DNA of 64,000 bases from the NCBI GenBank assembly GCA_951812925.1, contig OX638369.1, positions 13,607,329-13,671,328 on the forward strand. The letters are read 5' to 3'. The notes beneath the pieces were generated by a model, which worked only from the letters and a program-made list of their open reading frames with translations, did no database searches and had not been told where the DNA came from. Positions 24,355 to 36,686 of the stretch are shown piece after piece. This DNA is from Calliopum simillimum (Eukaryota; Arthropoda; Insecta; Diptera; Lauxaniidae). The position numbers were made by a program, and so were the translations under genes. Positions within the stretch are counted from its first letter, which is position 1. Every line of letters begins with the position of its first letter.

Positions 24355-24470
24355 TCTGAAACATTTTTAAAAAATGAACATAAACTTTCAGTGTTGCCAT
24401 ATGTGTTTTTTTGTTTTTTTTTTAAAGATTCGCTTAAGCATCATATTTAAAATATTAATATAAAATTGTT
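24355..24470 (+). repeat. Dispersed repeat, copy 2
   Basis: Direct counterpart of 17895-18010: GAAACATTTTTAAAAAATGA, CTTTCAGTGTTGCCAT, a T-rich run, then CGCTTAAGCATCATATTTAAA. Confidence 0.5.
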
Positions 24471-24564
24471 TTAAAACAAAAAATGTTATAACTTTTTTTT
24501 AACCAATTAATTTTTTTCATTTTTTTTTTTTTTATTTTACAGATTAATCTTTAGATTTAACGAA

Positions 24565-25550
24565 AATGGAGAATTGAGACACTGAGACAAGGATTTGGAT
24601 TGTCCGCCGTTATCACGCATTAGGCGCACGTTTGGAGGCACTCCTCCGAGCAGATGGACTATAATAAGGCTCTTAAACAATTTTGCCGAGCACGGGACAG
24701 TTGAAAGAAGGCCTTATTATCGAAACGCTTCAGTTCGGATGCAGGAAACTATCGCTGCTGTAGCTGCTGCCATACAAGCCAATCCCAGAATTTCGACCAG
24801 GAGCTTTTCTGCCCAAATATCAGCAGACAGTCACTACAGAAAATTATGCACAAAGATTTGAACTTGTTTCCATACAAAATTCAAATGACAAATAAACTGA
24901 ATGCAGCAGACTTGCCGATTCGCTTGGAATTCTGCCAACGTCTTAAACTGTATTTTTATGTCTGACGAGGCTCATTTTGACCTAAATGGCAATGTTAGCA
25001 AACAAAACTGTCGAATATGGAGTGATTATAATCCCCAAATACTCCATGAAACGGAATTGCATCCACTACGCGTCACAGTGTGGTGAGGAGTTTCATCAAA
25101 AGCATTGTCGGGCCTTACTTCTTTGAAGAGAACGGTGCTACTGTTACGGTCACCGCAGACCGTTACTTAAAAATGTTAAAAGAAATTTTTTACCCAGAAT
25201 TACGCCGAAAGATAATCTCTCTCAACTCTGAGTGGTGTCAACATGATGGTGCAACTCCTCACATTGCCCGGGTTGTTATGACAGAATTACAGCAAAAATT
25301 TTCAAATAAGCTGATTTCCCGTTGGCCCCCCAGGTCTCCTGACCTTACTGCACCTGATTTTTTCAGCAAATTTGAACGACTTAAAGCAATCCATTCGAAC
25401 AATAATTTCGGCGATTCTTGTTGCAACTCTTCACACAGTTATGAAAAACTTTTTACTAAGATGCCGCACATGCGTCACCGAGCGTGGAGACCATTTAAAC
25501 TCTATAATTACTTAATTAAACTAAATAAAAATGTATTATCTTTTAAATAA
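24565..25550 (+). pseudogene. Decayed Tc1/mariner-superfamily transposase
   Basis: Three frame-shifted pieces together resemble one insect IS630-Tc1-mariner transposase. The start region reads RIWIVRRYHAL (about 24590), then in another frame FGGTPPSRWTIIRLLNNF (helix-turn-helix), then VERRPY and a linker. The catalytic core shows SDEAHFDLNG (first Asp), QHDGATPHIARVVM (second Asp) and WPPRSPDLTAPDFF (third acidic residue). Damage includes an in-frame TGA at about 25084 where a Cys codon is expected after VTVW, a frameshift just after it, and loss of the usual LWG block after APDFF. The likely 3' terminus is CATCAGCCACCCTGTA near 25634; no matching 5' terminus was found. The subfamily is not assigned. 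Confidence 0.85.
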
Positions 25551-25667
25551 AATAAGAAAACATTAACTAAATGAATTTAAAAAAAAAGTTATTTAACTTT
25601 CTTTATGTACCAATATTCATCAGCCACCCTGTATTTTAAACTGTTACTGCTACAGCTACTGCTATTG

Positions 25668-25965
25668 TTTATTGATTTTATTATATAAAGATAAAATAAC
25701 ATGTTTAGTAATATAAGAAAAACTTGCGCGGGGAATGATGCTTACTTTACAAAACATTTAAAATTTAAAAAAAATACACACGAACATTCACTATCGAAAA
25801 ACCAAAACGGACTGAGCTGAAAATAAACTGAATCTTCTCTTTCTTTTCATTTTCAGTTCTGTTTTTACTTAATATTTAAAAAATAATAGTTAAAATAAGA
25901 AAAACTGAGCGGAGATAGTCTAAAATGAGTGACCAACTTCTATGTATGTCAATTCTATATAAAAA
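25668..25965 (+). repeat. Dispersed repeat, copy 2
   Basis: Direct counterpart of 18530-18815 with the same succession of blocks, ending TAGTCTAAAATGAGTGACC. It lies just beyond the decayed transposase, as copy 1 lies just beyond its own 17.9-kb partner. Confidence 0.55.
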
Positions 25966-28900
25966 AAAAATTTTGGATGAGTGAAAAACAGTAGCTGAAG
26001 TATATATGCAAACAATGTCGTATAAGATTTTTTTAAAAAATAACGTAATATGCGAAACGGGCAAATTAAGTGCACTGAGAAGCGGTAAGGAACAGGACGG
26101 AGAATGATGTTTTAACACTTCATGCTATAATTTCATAGTAAAATATTGAAAATTTTTTTTTTTTTTTTTCTGAGTAATTTGTATAGAAGCTCTGGTTAAG
26201 TATCTGTATAAAATAGTTAAAATATATAAATCTGAACATGATTTTGAGCCCCGAGACATTAAATGGTACGTTTTTTGGAGAATCACCCATATCTACTTGA
26301 TTTTAAAAGTGCCCTTCAGTAATGAAAGTTAAATTAAAAATTTATGTCAATAATTCATGATGTCATTCTATAGTATTGTTCAAAACAAAAGACTTAAGGC
26401 ACGAACTTGTTATAATGAAAGCACTATTCAGACTGGACAAAATTTGAGTAGCAGTACTTATTTGATTTTTAATTTTAATTAATACATACTGAAGATAATT
26501 CAATTTAGACATAAAAAATACCGGTATTACTTAGCTATTTCTAGAAAACTTCAAGAACGGTCTACATATACTGTGAATAGTCATAAACGAATTTAAGATA
26601 TAATTTAGCAATCAATGAAATGTAATTCATTTCAGAGGTCCATTTTTAGCATTATCATTTAGTACAGAAACTTAACTGCTTTGTTAAAACTTTTTATAAT
26701 GGTGATCAAAACAAAAGACTCAAGGCACAAACTTGCCAAAATAAAAACATCTAAAAGTTAAATTTTTATGAATTGTTTCTACAAATTTTCTACTAACAGA
26801 TAGAAAAAAAAATTGTAATTGTAATTGCAAATGGTAAAAAATTTAAGTATTCAAATATTCGTTTACGCATGCGTCACGTTAAAACGTTTAAAAGACCTTT
26901 GCCATATCAAAACGTTTAGTCAAAGCGTGTATTTATTTTAATTGCAGCAATAACAACAACAACAACAACAACAAAAAACTCAAGAACTTGTTTTTATCAA
27001 AAAAATACCTAATTCATAAGCCACAAAACGCTTAAAAATATAATATACAAAATTTTGCCATGTTAAGTCAATTTAAATTAAAACGAACGCATTTTTTACG
27101 TAACATATTTCTTTCTGCAATTCAACTCTCTTATACGTAATTACTAGAATAACAGCTTGGATACTAAAAGCAAAAACAACAACAACAACAAGTGTAATAA
27201 AATATTAACATGCAGATCTATTGGTATAAGCCAAAAAAAAAAACATTTCATTAAAAAATGACAGAGAAGGTGTGGCACGCAGACACACACGCATGCGTAA
27301 AAGTCAAATGACTTTTTTGTTTGCTGCTTCAAGCGCTAGATGTTAGCGAGTGCTTTACGCAAATGAATTGCATATCCCAGCAGGAAGTTTTAGTGCGAAA
27401 ATGTTTGTTTTTTCGTATTTATACAATAAAACTCAATCATCTAATACAAATTATATTAAATGTTACTCATACGTCATGTTCAAAGAAAAATAATAATATT
27501 GATGAATCAATGAAATATAGCTGGTGCTCGTACCAATATAACGGCCATCAACTAAATTCAACTTTAATGAAAGTATATTGAGACATCTACGAAATATGTA
27601 TATTATTTGACTACAAAATAATTTCGGTGATTAGATATTAAAGAACATTAAAATTATCAATTTTTTGTAATGGATCTTAAATTATACGATAGCTTTTTAG
27701 CCATTAATGTTTTTTTAAAGATCATATTTTCCATATCTAAAGCCAAGACATAATATTTGGAAGGCGAAATAAATGTAACATAACACATTTGAATTATTCA
27801 GTAAAAGTAAAGCAAATCATTAAAAAACTTTTTTCCTACAAGTGTGAGTAACTATATACCCTACGGTAGACATAGCAAAAAAAAGGCCTACAGCAATACG
27901 CGCTAACTGCGAAATGAGAAAAAATCTACTCAAAGCCATAGTTTATTACCGGCAGTATTTCACTTCTGTGCAACATGGGTGCTGAAATTGATGAGTGCAA
28001 TTTTTTCCGCTTCGTATCTTAAGTGCGACGAGATTTTGATCTCTGCTCGCGTTGGTTATGTGTCTTTGAGTAGTTCGCGCGTTTTAAAATGTGTGCTCTA
28101 ATTTCTGCCTTCAGGCGGGCACGCTAATGCTTTCAGTTATCCCAATCACTTGTAAGTTTTTTTCTTTTTTTTGGAGTAAACTCGCTTCTTGTTGGCGCGA
28201 CGAACAATTTTCATGTAATACGCGTTTTAATTTCCCGCCATTAATTGATGGAGTTTGGTGTTTTTTTTTTTTTGTGAGACCAGCCAGTTAGCCATCAAAA
28301 TATGTGCCAAAACAATTTCGGTTCATTACGCATTGCATGCCGCAAGTTTTGTGGCAGCAGCTAACTGCCACTGATTGCGCAAAATATGAGACACAAATTA
28401 ATGGTGTGAATGAAATTGTTACTAATTGAATTGGGGTTTGGTTGCATCATATTGACGTAGCGGGTTGGTGAGGAATAGTGAGCTAATTCTTCATAATTAA
28501 AAAATTTAGGTCAAAATCAGATGGTTTCTTCTTTATGGCGCTAAATGCTTGCATTTCATTTTCATTCATTTCTACATATATGTGTATATTTAGGTTTTTG
28601 CCACAAATTTTTACCAAAAAAAATGTCAATAGTTTTTATAAGCAATGCGGCCATCAGTTAGATCTATAATTTTTAGAGTGTAACTAAAGTCAAAGGATAT
28701 GTGAGTAACATTTGAGTTCAAGCTTACATCGATCAAAAGATATTGTAAAAATAAAATAAAAATGTATGCTATTAAAATGTTACTCATACGTCTTAAATGA
28801 CTGACTAATTCACATATGTAGAACACCGCTTGAAACTTCTTTAGAAAATTTCTTTAAATTGTGCAATAGAATCATATTTTCCGTAATATTTGGTTTTAGA

Positions 28901-29749
28901 ATAAGGCTACCCAGCCTCTGAGCCTTAAATGAAAAATTGATTTTCAAACAACCAGCCTAAATTGCTTTTAAAATTTCAACTGTGCATAGATAAGTAAATA
29001 GGCCATTTCGGCTTTTTGCATAAAAACCAATTTTTATTCATACGATCGGCAAAAACTTCAAGACACACTTTTATACGTAAGCCTAAATATCAGAAAAAAC
29101 ACTTAAATATAATACAAAAAAAAATTGTACTATAGGTCACGCCTAATATATGCAACATTGCAATTTAAATTTTACTACAAGAACAAAAAACAGAAAAAAT
29201 TCAGTGCAAAAAATTGCAGTCAACAAAAAACAGGCCTAAAAGTCTTAAATACCAAGGGTAATCGGGTGCTAACTTTATTGTTAACAACATGCAAATAACA
29301 AAAACTGAAAGTCAATTAACAAAATCTAAGACAAGCAACATTTTTCTAGGTGTGCGTTGACAATTTAAAGCCGCGTTGAAATGCAGATTGGCTTCAATAG
29401 ATTAACAAGAGCTGTAGTGCAAAAAAAGAAGGCTAAAATGAACTTTATTTTAGCCTTAAATGATAATTAGAAAAAAAAGTTTGAGCCAAATAATCAATAC
29501 TTCTTGTAGGTTATATTTCTGTGCAAAGATGGTAAAACTAGGGATCGCATGTTTTCACAATTTTTCAGGAGAGCAAATTTATATTTTTAGTTGCTATGAA
29601 AATTTCAAAATATCCGGTTTTTCAAGTTGTTTTTCTAAAGAACTACTATACAAGTCTCAGAACAAATCTAGCTTTGCCAGCTTGTAGATATGCTCGATAC
29701 TTAGTTTTGCCACCTTTTCACAGATACAGATACATTTCAAATATTGCTG
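25966..29749. other. Non-coding stretch with AAC microsatellites
   Basis: It contains AAC trinucleotide runs at 26951-26975 and 27174-27190. A relatively GC-richer patch at about 28000-28230 has no coding frame or RNA signature. No gene was recognised. Confidence 0.45.
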
Positions 29750-30365
29750 AAACAATATGTTAAGAACTTAAAGACTAGTTTTATTATTTTAATGTTTCAG
29801 CAACATTTTGTTGAATTTGATGGATTTTTGTCATTTTACTGATTTCAGCAATATTTTGCTAATTTTAAGGCAATTTTATAGTTTTAGTGTTTCCTGCAAC
29901 ATTTTGTTCACTTAAAGGCAATTTTTGTAATTTTAATGTTTCAGCAACATTTCGTTACTTAAGTTGATTTTTGGTTATTTTAATAGTTTCGGCAATATTT
30001 TGTTGACTTTACGACAATTTTTGTAATTTTAATGTTTGTTTTAGCAACATTTTGTTGACTTAAATTTGATTTTTGTTATTTTAATGTTGCAGCAACCTTT
30101 TGTTGAGTTAAATTTGATTTTTGTTATTTTAATGGTTTTAGCAACATATTGTTGACTTTAAGGCAATTATTGTAATTTTAATGTTTCAGCAACATTTTGT
30201 TGAACTTTTGTTGAATTTAAGGCGTTTTTGGGTTACTTTAATGGTTTCAGCAAGAGGTTGTTAAGTTTAAGGCAATTTTTGCAATTTTAATCTTTTAGCA
30301 ACATTTTGTTGACTTTTAGGTGATCATTGTAATTTTAATGTTGCAGCAACATTTTGTTGACGTTA
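29750..30365 (+). repeat. Minisatellite of about 50-bp units containing GCAACATTTTGTTG
   Basis: About twelve diverged units follow each other. Each has AGCAACATTTTGTTGACTT, then AAGGCAATTTTTGTAATTTT, then AATGTTTC leading into the next. The GCAACA-TTT-TGTTG centre is itself a palindrome. Unit length varies between about 45 and 60 bases. No coding capacity. Confidence 0.8.
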
Positions 30366-31843
30366 GCCCGATTAAAAGGCTGAACAAAAATACAATAATT
30401 TTAGAAAAAAATATTTTATCACACTAGCAGCAGCAATTGAAATTTCGCTCAGAAATACGCGATTACAATGCTAATCCACTTAAATGGCAATAATTTGCAT
30501 TATATTTATAATGAATATTTATGAAAAATACCACGTTTCAACAAAACTACACAAGAACAGAGCAGGAAGTATTAAACAAAATATGTGTCATATATATTAT
30601 TTAATAAAAAATGTGCGCTTTTCGAGAGATATTCTATGAAAAAACACGACAATATCAGCAACAAAACCAGCAATACTGGCCTAAAGAAATGCAGTTGAAC
30701 TAGAAATCTTTAAAAAAAAATATAAAATTTTATGTAAAATATTTATAAAAAAACAGATATAATTTATTTGTAGAAAAAATATCAAATCTGGTTTAAAACT
30801 TTTGAATTTCAATAATATAAAATCAAACCAGATATTGTACGGATTTTTTGATGACGAAGCACAAGTGAACGATTGCCTCAGTTGCTGCTTCTTTTTTTCA
30901 GCGGTTTTTCAAGCGAATTTTGTTGCACGATTTTTTTTCACTCTTTTTTTTTTTTTTGCAAATTTCATATTTTGCAAAAGTTATCTAATTTGTATATATG
31001 TATATGTTTTATTTTATGTATGAATTCGCAAACATTTGTCATTGGGAATTAACAAATATTGCAATGACAAGGCAAGACTTTGAAGTTGATACAGATCATG
31101 CAAAAGTAATTCAAAACTTTTGATTTCCTTCATATTATGCGAAAATGTGAAAGATTTTGCAAAAAAAAAAAAAACAAAAGATGATATATGTTAATTATTT
31201 CGAGCTTGTGACCATTTAAAGTGATTTTTGATTTTTGTCTTTGGAGTTTTTGCAGCGATTTTGTAAATAATTAAATTATACCAAAAATGGTAACACACGA
31301 AGAAACTGCTAATATATGTATGCAAATGCAACAGTTATGCGGATGTTTTGCAAATCATCAAAAAAGTGAAAAAAATTAAAAATATTTTTCTTATTCAAAA
31401 ATTAATATATTGTCACGATATTTAGACTATAAATTGTTGTATTTATTGTACTCTTTTAAAAGATCTATGTACCCCTAGATTGTGATGCAATCAAAATCGT
31501 GGCTTAGTTCCAACACTTTACAGGTCACTTTATAACTTGACATTAATTCACTGTTCTCTATACAATATGATCTTTACAACACAAGAAACACTTTAACGAT
31601 ATAGCCAATATATCAATTTCTACTACTACACTGTAATGTAATCAAACTGTCACTAAACTTAAATGCGTGGTATCTGCCAACCTTATTTCGAGAAGCTCTC
31701 TAAATATCCTCAATATCTGCTTTGCATGAACCTTCTCGTTAGTTTTAGCAACAGCTACGTAGAATGTACTTCCTACTAAGAACACGGGCCTTTTCCCTGG
31801 TTCTAATTGTAGCTTATATTTCGTTTCTTATTATTTTTATGTA
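30366..31843. other. Non-coding stretch, possible LTR-like start, unresolved
   Basis: TGTCACGATATTTAGACTAT at 31412 resembles the start of a long terminal repeat, but no partner repeat, primer-binding site or polyprotein was seen. Otherwise nothing was recognised. Confidence 0.3.
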
Positions 31844-33117
31844 AGAACTGTCCCAGAAAAATTTGGCCCTTTTATTCCTTAAGATTATGATTTACCTGAT
31901 GATTGTGCAGGTCGAAATATGGGTGCTATATTTTTTATATAACATGAAGATTAAAAAAATATATAACACTTGGCAAACAAACTTCAGACGATAAAGATAT
32001 CTAGCAATCAAGAAAAAAAGAGCAAACTCATTTTGTATACTTGCATGCAAAAACGAGAATTAAAACAGGCGCATCAAAAATCACTGTCCAAGGGGTTATT
32101 TCGAATTATAGAAAGGGTCAACTTATTACGCGGAAAAAGAGTTTAGGTAGAAAAGCCAGCATAGACCCACAATTGGTGAAAAAAGTGAAGCGCCTTTTTA
32201 ATCAGAATCCCAACACTTCAGAACGAGATATGGCTGCCGGAGCAGGAACCTCAAAATTTTCTATAAATAGACTACAGAAAAAACTTAAGCTAAGAATCTA
32301 CAGAGTTCAAAAAGTACCAAACCTTTCCGATGAAAAGCAGTTAGAGGCTCAAAAGCGAGCTCGAAAATTATATGTCGGTTACCTGACTTAATTTGACTGC
32401 TGCATAATGGACGATGAAACATACGTTAAGGCAGATTTTAAACAGCTAACAAGACACGAATTTTACACCTGTTCGGAGGAGGGGCAGATTCAGAGCAAAT
32501 ATAAATAGAAGAAAATTACAAAATTTCTCAAGCAGTATATGGTTTGGCAGACTATATGCACCTGCAGTCTGAGGAGCATTTTTTTTTGTAATACTGGGCA
32601 CAATTAACTCAAAAATTTATATTGATGAATGCTCTGAAAAACGTTTTTTGCCATTTATTCGTGAGCACGAAGGTACTGTAATGTTCTGACCTGATTTAAC
32701 AACCTCTCACTACTGTAGAGCCACCATAAAATGGTACAAAAGCAATAATGTAAATTTTGTTCCCAAAAATGCGAATCCACCTAACTGTCCAGAGATTCGA
32801 CCAATTGAGAGATATTGGGCTCTAATGAAATCAGATCTTTGGAAGAGTAAATGTACTGCAAAAAATTTAAAGATTTCAAAAATAAGTGGTGAAGATCGTA
32901 CGGTAATGTCGACGAAACAACTGTACAATACTTAATGAAGGGTCTTAAGAAAAAAGTAAAATATTTTTAAATAAAATAAATATTTGTTAATAGTGCAAGG
33001 TTATTTATATTTGTTATACTACTCACTAAAAAATAAAAAAACAAAATTTAAAAAAAAATCATTACGTATTTTTTTGTTAATGAAAAACAAAGGGACAAAT
33101 TTTTCCGGGGCAGTCCT
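31844..33117 (+). mobile_element. Tc1/mariner DD37E-type element with terminal repeats (1274 bp)
   Basis: The left end AGAACTGTCCCAGAAAAATT (with TA at 31842-31843) and the right end, in reverse complement AGGACTGCCCCGGAAAAATT (TA at 33118-33119), pair over about 26 bases with few mismatches. Total length and TA duplication fit the Tc1/mariner superfamily. The transposase inside is broken. A fragment of the same left end lies at 6083-6185. Confidence 0.85.
32041..32940 (+). pseudogene. Decayed DD37E transposase
   Basis: The first piece (32041-32391) is the DNA-binding part: TVQGVISNYRKG, LGRKASIDPQLVKKVKRLF, NTSERDMAAGAGTSKFSINR and KVPNLSDEKQ, i.e. the paired helix-turn-helix of Tc1-like transposases. 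After a stop the catalytic part starts at MDDETYVKADFKQL (first Asp). It resumes after frameshifts at KIYIDECL, then PDLTTSHYCRATIKWYKSN (second Asp) and ANPPNCPEIRPIERYWAL (Glu). Exactly 37 residues separate the second Asp and the Glu, the DD37E spacing described from mosquitoes. Damage: TAA after YVGYLT, several stops and shifts between 32490 and 32690, and TGA replacing Trp just before PDL. It cannot make transposase. Confidence 0.88.
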
Positions 33118-33481
33118 TATTATACATTGTTATTCGTTATTGCTTAAGCGACCATCGATAAATGAAGTTCCTGAAATTTCAGTCGTCTTTCGTTATTCAA
33201 CTATATATGAATTCCATACCAACGTAAAAAATAAATCATCCAAGGAATATTTAGCTTTCATCCTTCATTTTTGCAATATTATGTCTTATCTTAGAACTTT
33301 CTGAAAGTACGATATTCTGAAGTTTATCTGAACAAATTCATTAAATATTTTTCACTCCATGGACAGCTCTCATACAAAATTAAAGTTTGTGTGAGTCTTG
33401 CACTAATTCCAAGGTTCATAGAACCTATACCAGTTGATAGAGAATTTTTTCTTGAACAACGTATATATCAGAATGGGTGAT

Positions 33482-33808
33482 CCCAAATTTTCCGGGAAAT
33501 TATGTAAATTTGGGTTTTCCCCGTGAAGTACCAGGTAAAAAATTTTGATGTTTCCGATTTTGTATTGTAATATTTGATTTTGTTATACCTATATACATAT
33601 GTCCTCGATTCAAATACAAAATATTTTTACAGTATATAGTCTGATTTACGAGATAGAGGGCTTTAAAAATCTGATTTGAAGTAATGCATGCCTGCCGATT
33701 ATTCAAATTTTCAAAGCTCTCTAGCTCGCAAGCCAAACTGCATACTGTAAAAAAATATTTTGTATCTGTATCACAATTACGTAATTTCCCAGGAAAATTG
33801 GGAAGACC
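33482..33808. mobile_element. Small inverted-repeat element (about 330 bp)
   Basis: The left end CCAAATTTTCCGGGAAATTA and the right end (reverse complement CCAATTTTCCTGGGAAATTA) match over about 26 bases. A second inner pair is ACAAAATATTTTTACAGTAT (about 33618) with ATACTGTAAAAAAATATTTT (about 33743). No clear target duplication and no coding capacity. Confidence 0.55.
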
Positions 33809-34362
33809 CATTTTGATATGTTGTGCAGGGCAAAATTATCTATTTACTGGTAGACATGTTCAAAAGGAATTTCGGGGAAGGAAATATATTTTGGGCTAAT
33901 GAACATTATTCTCATCTCCGAGCACTTTGTGAACGGTGAGGGTCGATTAAATTAAAAATCAATTTTATATTGGAAGCCTCCTAGGACTGCTAATTAGTAA
34001 TATGTTTCAGAACTCCAATTTATTTTTCTTTCTGAACTTTGAACCACTTCAAGATTTTTTGCTCTAATGTAAATGCAAAGAGAAATTATTAACACCATCG
34101 TATTTCTCGGTTGAAAATACATGAAAAGATAGGACACTGTCTTCGAAAATAGTAGAACGAAACTTACGTCAATCCCTTAAGTGTAAGCCAGAATGCATAA
34201 GAGGACAAAATATAATTAAAATCCAATAAGAAATGAACCAAAATCGATAACTAACATGCAAATTAAAATTACATAATAATATCACTGTTACCAAGAAAAT
34301 CCTCATTTAAAAAAAACTCTAAAGCTCAAAAATTAAAACTTTTTGAAAGTTTGAAAATTATA

Positions 34363-34951
34363 TCTATATATATAAAAATGAAATGGTGTCCGTATGTCGC
34401 TAATGAACGCGGAAACTACAAGGCCGATTTACATAATTTTTTTTTAAAATTGTTTGTTATGGTCTGTAGAAGGTTCTTAAGGGGGTGGGATGCCACTGAG
34501 GGGAACGGGGGTTGCACCCCCCATACGAATTAAATGATTATGAAAGTTGATGAACTTACGCATAATGTACATATCTACCATTCACCATGCAAAACTTGTG
34601 GGATATTGGGCGTAGGAGAATCGTATCCACTTTTCAAAAAAAAAAACAAAATGCTATATTTCTTCACATATCGCAGATATCGTTATAAAACTTGGTATAT
34701 ACATGAATATTCTATCTTCCATTTACTTTGAAAAACTTGGGCGGGGGGTGAGAAGAGGGAGTTGCACCCTTCATACAAAAAATATATAAAATGCTATAGT
34801 TCTGTACCTATGGGAGCAATGATTACAAAAATTGATACATGGATCTTTAAAAACCATGGTGATTGGAAGAGAGGGACGATGGAGATGGATGGGACTTCGT
34901 ATGTAAAAGCATCGGGAATGGGCGAACGAAGTCGCAACCAGGCCAGCTAGT
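34363..34951 (+). mobile_element. Non-autonomous Helitron (589 bp)
   Basis: It begins TCTATATATATAAAAATGAA at 34363 and ends GGCCAGCTAGT at 34951, inserted between A (34362) and T (34952). TC at the 5' end, CTAGT at the 3' end, insertion into AT and absence of terminal repeats are Helitron hallmarks. A short GCGA...TCGC hairpin (34922-34935) precedes the end. Inside are two copies of a GTTGCACCC-CATACAAA phrase (about 34510 and 34761). No Rep/helicase is present. Confidence 0.8.
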
Positions 34952-36015
34952 TGTTGTATATTTTATCACTTCTTTAATTTCAAATGAAATAAATAAGCAG
35001 GCTATAATAAATAATTAAAAACTAACCTAAAGCCCGCTTATTTATTTAGTTTGAAATTTATTTTAACTTTTAATTCAAAAGGTTAAAAGTTTTAGAAAAG
35101 GATGGCATCTTACGAAAAAAGTGTACGAGGCATAAAATGTTTAAAATCGTTCAAGGAATGCATGTGAAATTTTTTTGAATTTTTTGGCTTATTTTTGAAA
35201 AATTTTCTTAAAAAAAAGTTTAGAAAAATTCCAAAAAAATATGCACACACATAAGTATGTAATACAATTGAAATTTCTTGTTGATCTTCAAAAGGATTTA
35301 AAACAAAAGACTTAAACGGAAAACTTCTCAAAAAAAACTTTGTCTTTTCTAAAAAATAGCAAAATTACTCATATTGTTTATGAATGTGTTTTGCGGTTAT
35401 TCACATAAAAACAATTGAATCATTGTTTTTTTTTTCTAAAGACTGTAAGCAAACTGTATGCATTTTTGGTGTAAATGAATATTAAAATAACATTTTTTTT
35501 ATTAAAATCCAAGCACACTGAGAGTGCATGTCAAGGTTACATCAAGCCTTTAGGGTTAAAAACATAGGCTAACCTTTAAAAAATTGTAAGCAACATAAAG
35601 TGGGACTTTTCTGACAAAATAAATTATTTGAATTGGTTAAAAATTAAACGAAAACAAAACACTTGTCAAGAAGTAATCAAAATATGGGTAAACGCTTGCG
35701 GTCTCTTAAAAAAACTTAAACTCAAAACAATAAAATGTAACACATGCCACATACATAAGTGAAGGGTTTAACACTTTGTAGCACATGTGCGTTCCTTATG
35801 AAGATGAGGTATACAGAGGTGTTGAATTATTAGATAACGGAGTTATTGAAAAGTGCATTATTAGAAAGGAAATGTCAAGAGTAACCTTTAGCGTTAGTTT
35901 TTAATTGGGTCTATAATGGGATTTTATTGTTAGAAAAATAGTAAGATATTCACTTACCCATAAATTACTCTATACAATGATTTTAAATTTTTCTCATACG
36001 TTAAATTTTCATATA
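34952..36015. other. Non-coding stretch including one arm of the ATCTTACGAAAAAA family
   Basis: At 35098-35215, GGCATCTTACGAAAAAAGTG, GAGGCATAAAATGTTTAAAA and TTTTTTTGAATTTTTTGG match 7134-7235 and 55838-55930 in the same orientation. The rest has no gene. Confidence 0.5.
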
Positions 36016-36686
36016 TCCCAAAAAACAATTTTACAACCTTTTCAATTTTTAAGCTTGGAAAAAGTTAATTTTCAAATGTTTTCATAACCAATTTCAAACG
36101 TTTGGAAAATATTACTTTTTTGTTATTTTTAAAATTGATTCGCAAAGCTTAAATCAACAATTGGAAAAATGTTTATTTCCAAAAGTTTTAATAACCATTT
36201 TCCAAACATTCGAAAAAATTTTTATTTTATTTTTTCAATAACATTTCGAGCTAAGTAAAACATAAGGCATTTGAATCATAACTGGCACGTTTGGTCAGTT
36301 GATAAGATTGGCGACTCATAATTTGGAAGTCAATTCAGTTCTCAGCAAACACAATCTTTTTTTTTTTATTTTTAATTAAATTAAAAATGTTTGGAAAATG
36401 TTGTTCTATGAACTTAATAAATACTAACAAAATGTTAATTGAAAAGTTAAAAAAGCAATTCAAAATATAGAATAAAAAAATTTGGAAAATATTGTATAAA
36501 AATATTTACAATAAGCTTGCTCCAAAGGATTTTCACAAGCTTGCTATGAAGGGCGCAATTTCGATTATTAAATACATAATTAAAATTCAAGAATTTCTAA
36601 ACATTTTGCAAGTTAAATTCCAAACGAAATGTTTGCTTCAATAAGCGTATAATAAGTTATTTTCCAAACGTTTTTCTTTGTTGGGA
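36016..36686. mobile_element. TA-flanked element with iterated TTTGGAAAA motif and tRNA-like core (671 bp)
   Basis: TA then TCCCAAAAAACAA on the left; TTTGTTGGGA then TA on the right, giving a short (about 12-base) terminal repeat. TTTGGAAAAT or its inverse ATTTTCCAAA recurs at about 36100, 36200, 36390, 36480 and 36660, with AAACGTTTGG variants. The centre (36280-36355) resembles a tRNA. No coding capacity. Confidence 0.55.
36280..36355 (+). pseudogene. Degenerate tRNA-Met-like segment
   Basis: TGGTCAGTTGATAAG fits an A box (D arm). GACTCATAATTTGGAAGTC resembles the anticodon region of elongator tRNA-Met, with CAT in CTCATAA. AATTCAGTTCTCAGC stands at the T-arm position. Stem pairing is poor, so it is a tRNA-derived relic or SINE head, not a working tRNA. 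Confidence 0.4.

Noticed and set aside
31412..31843. Possible LTR starting TGTCACG
   Set aside because: No second repeat, primer-binding site, gag or pol was found next to it.
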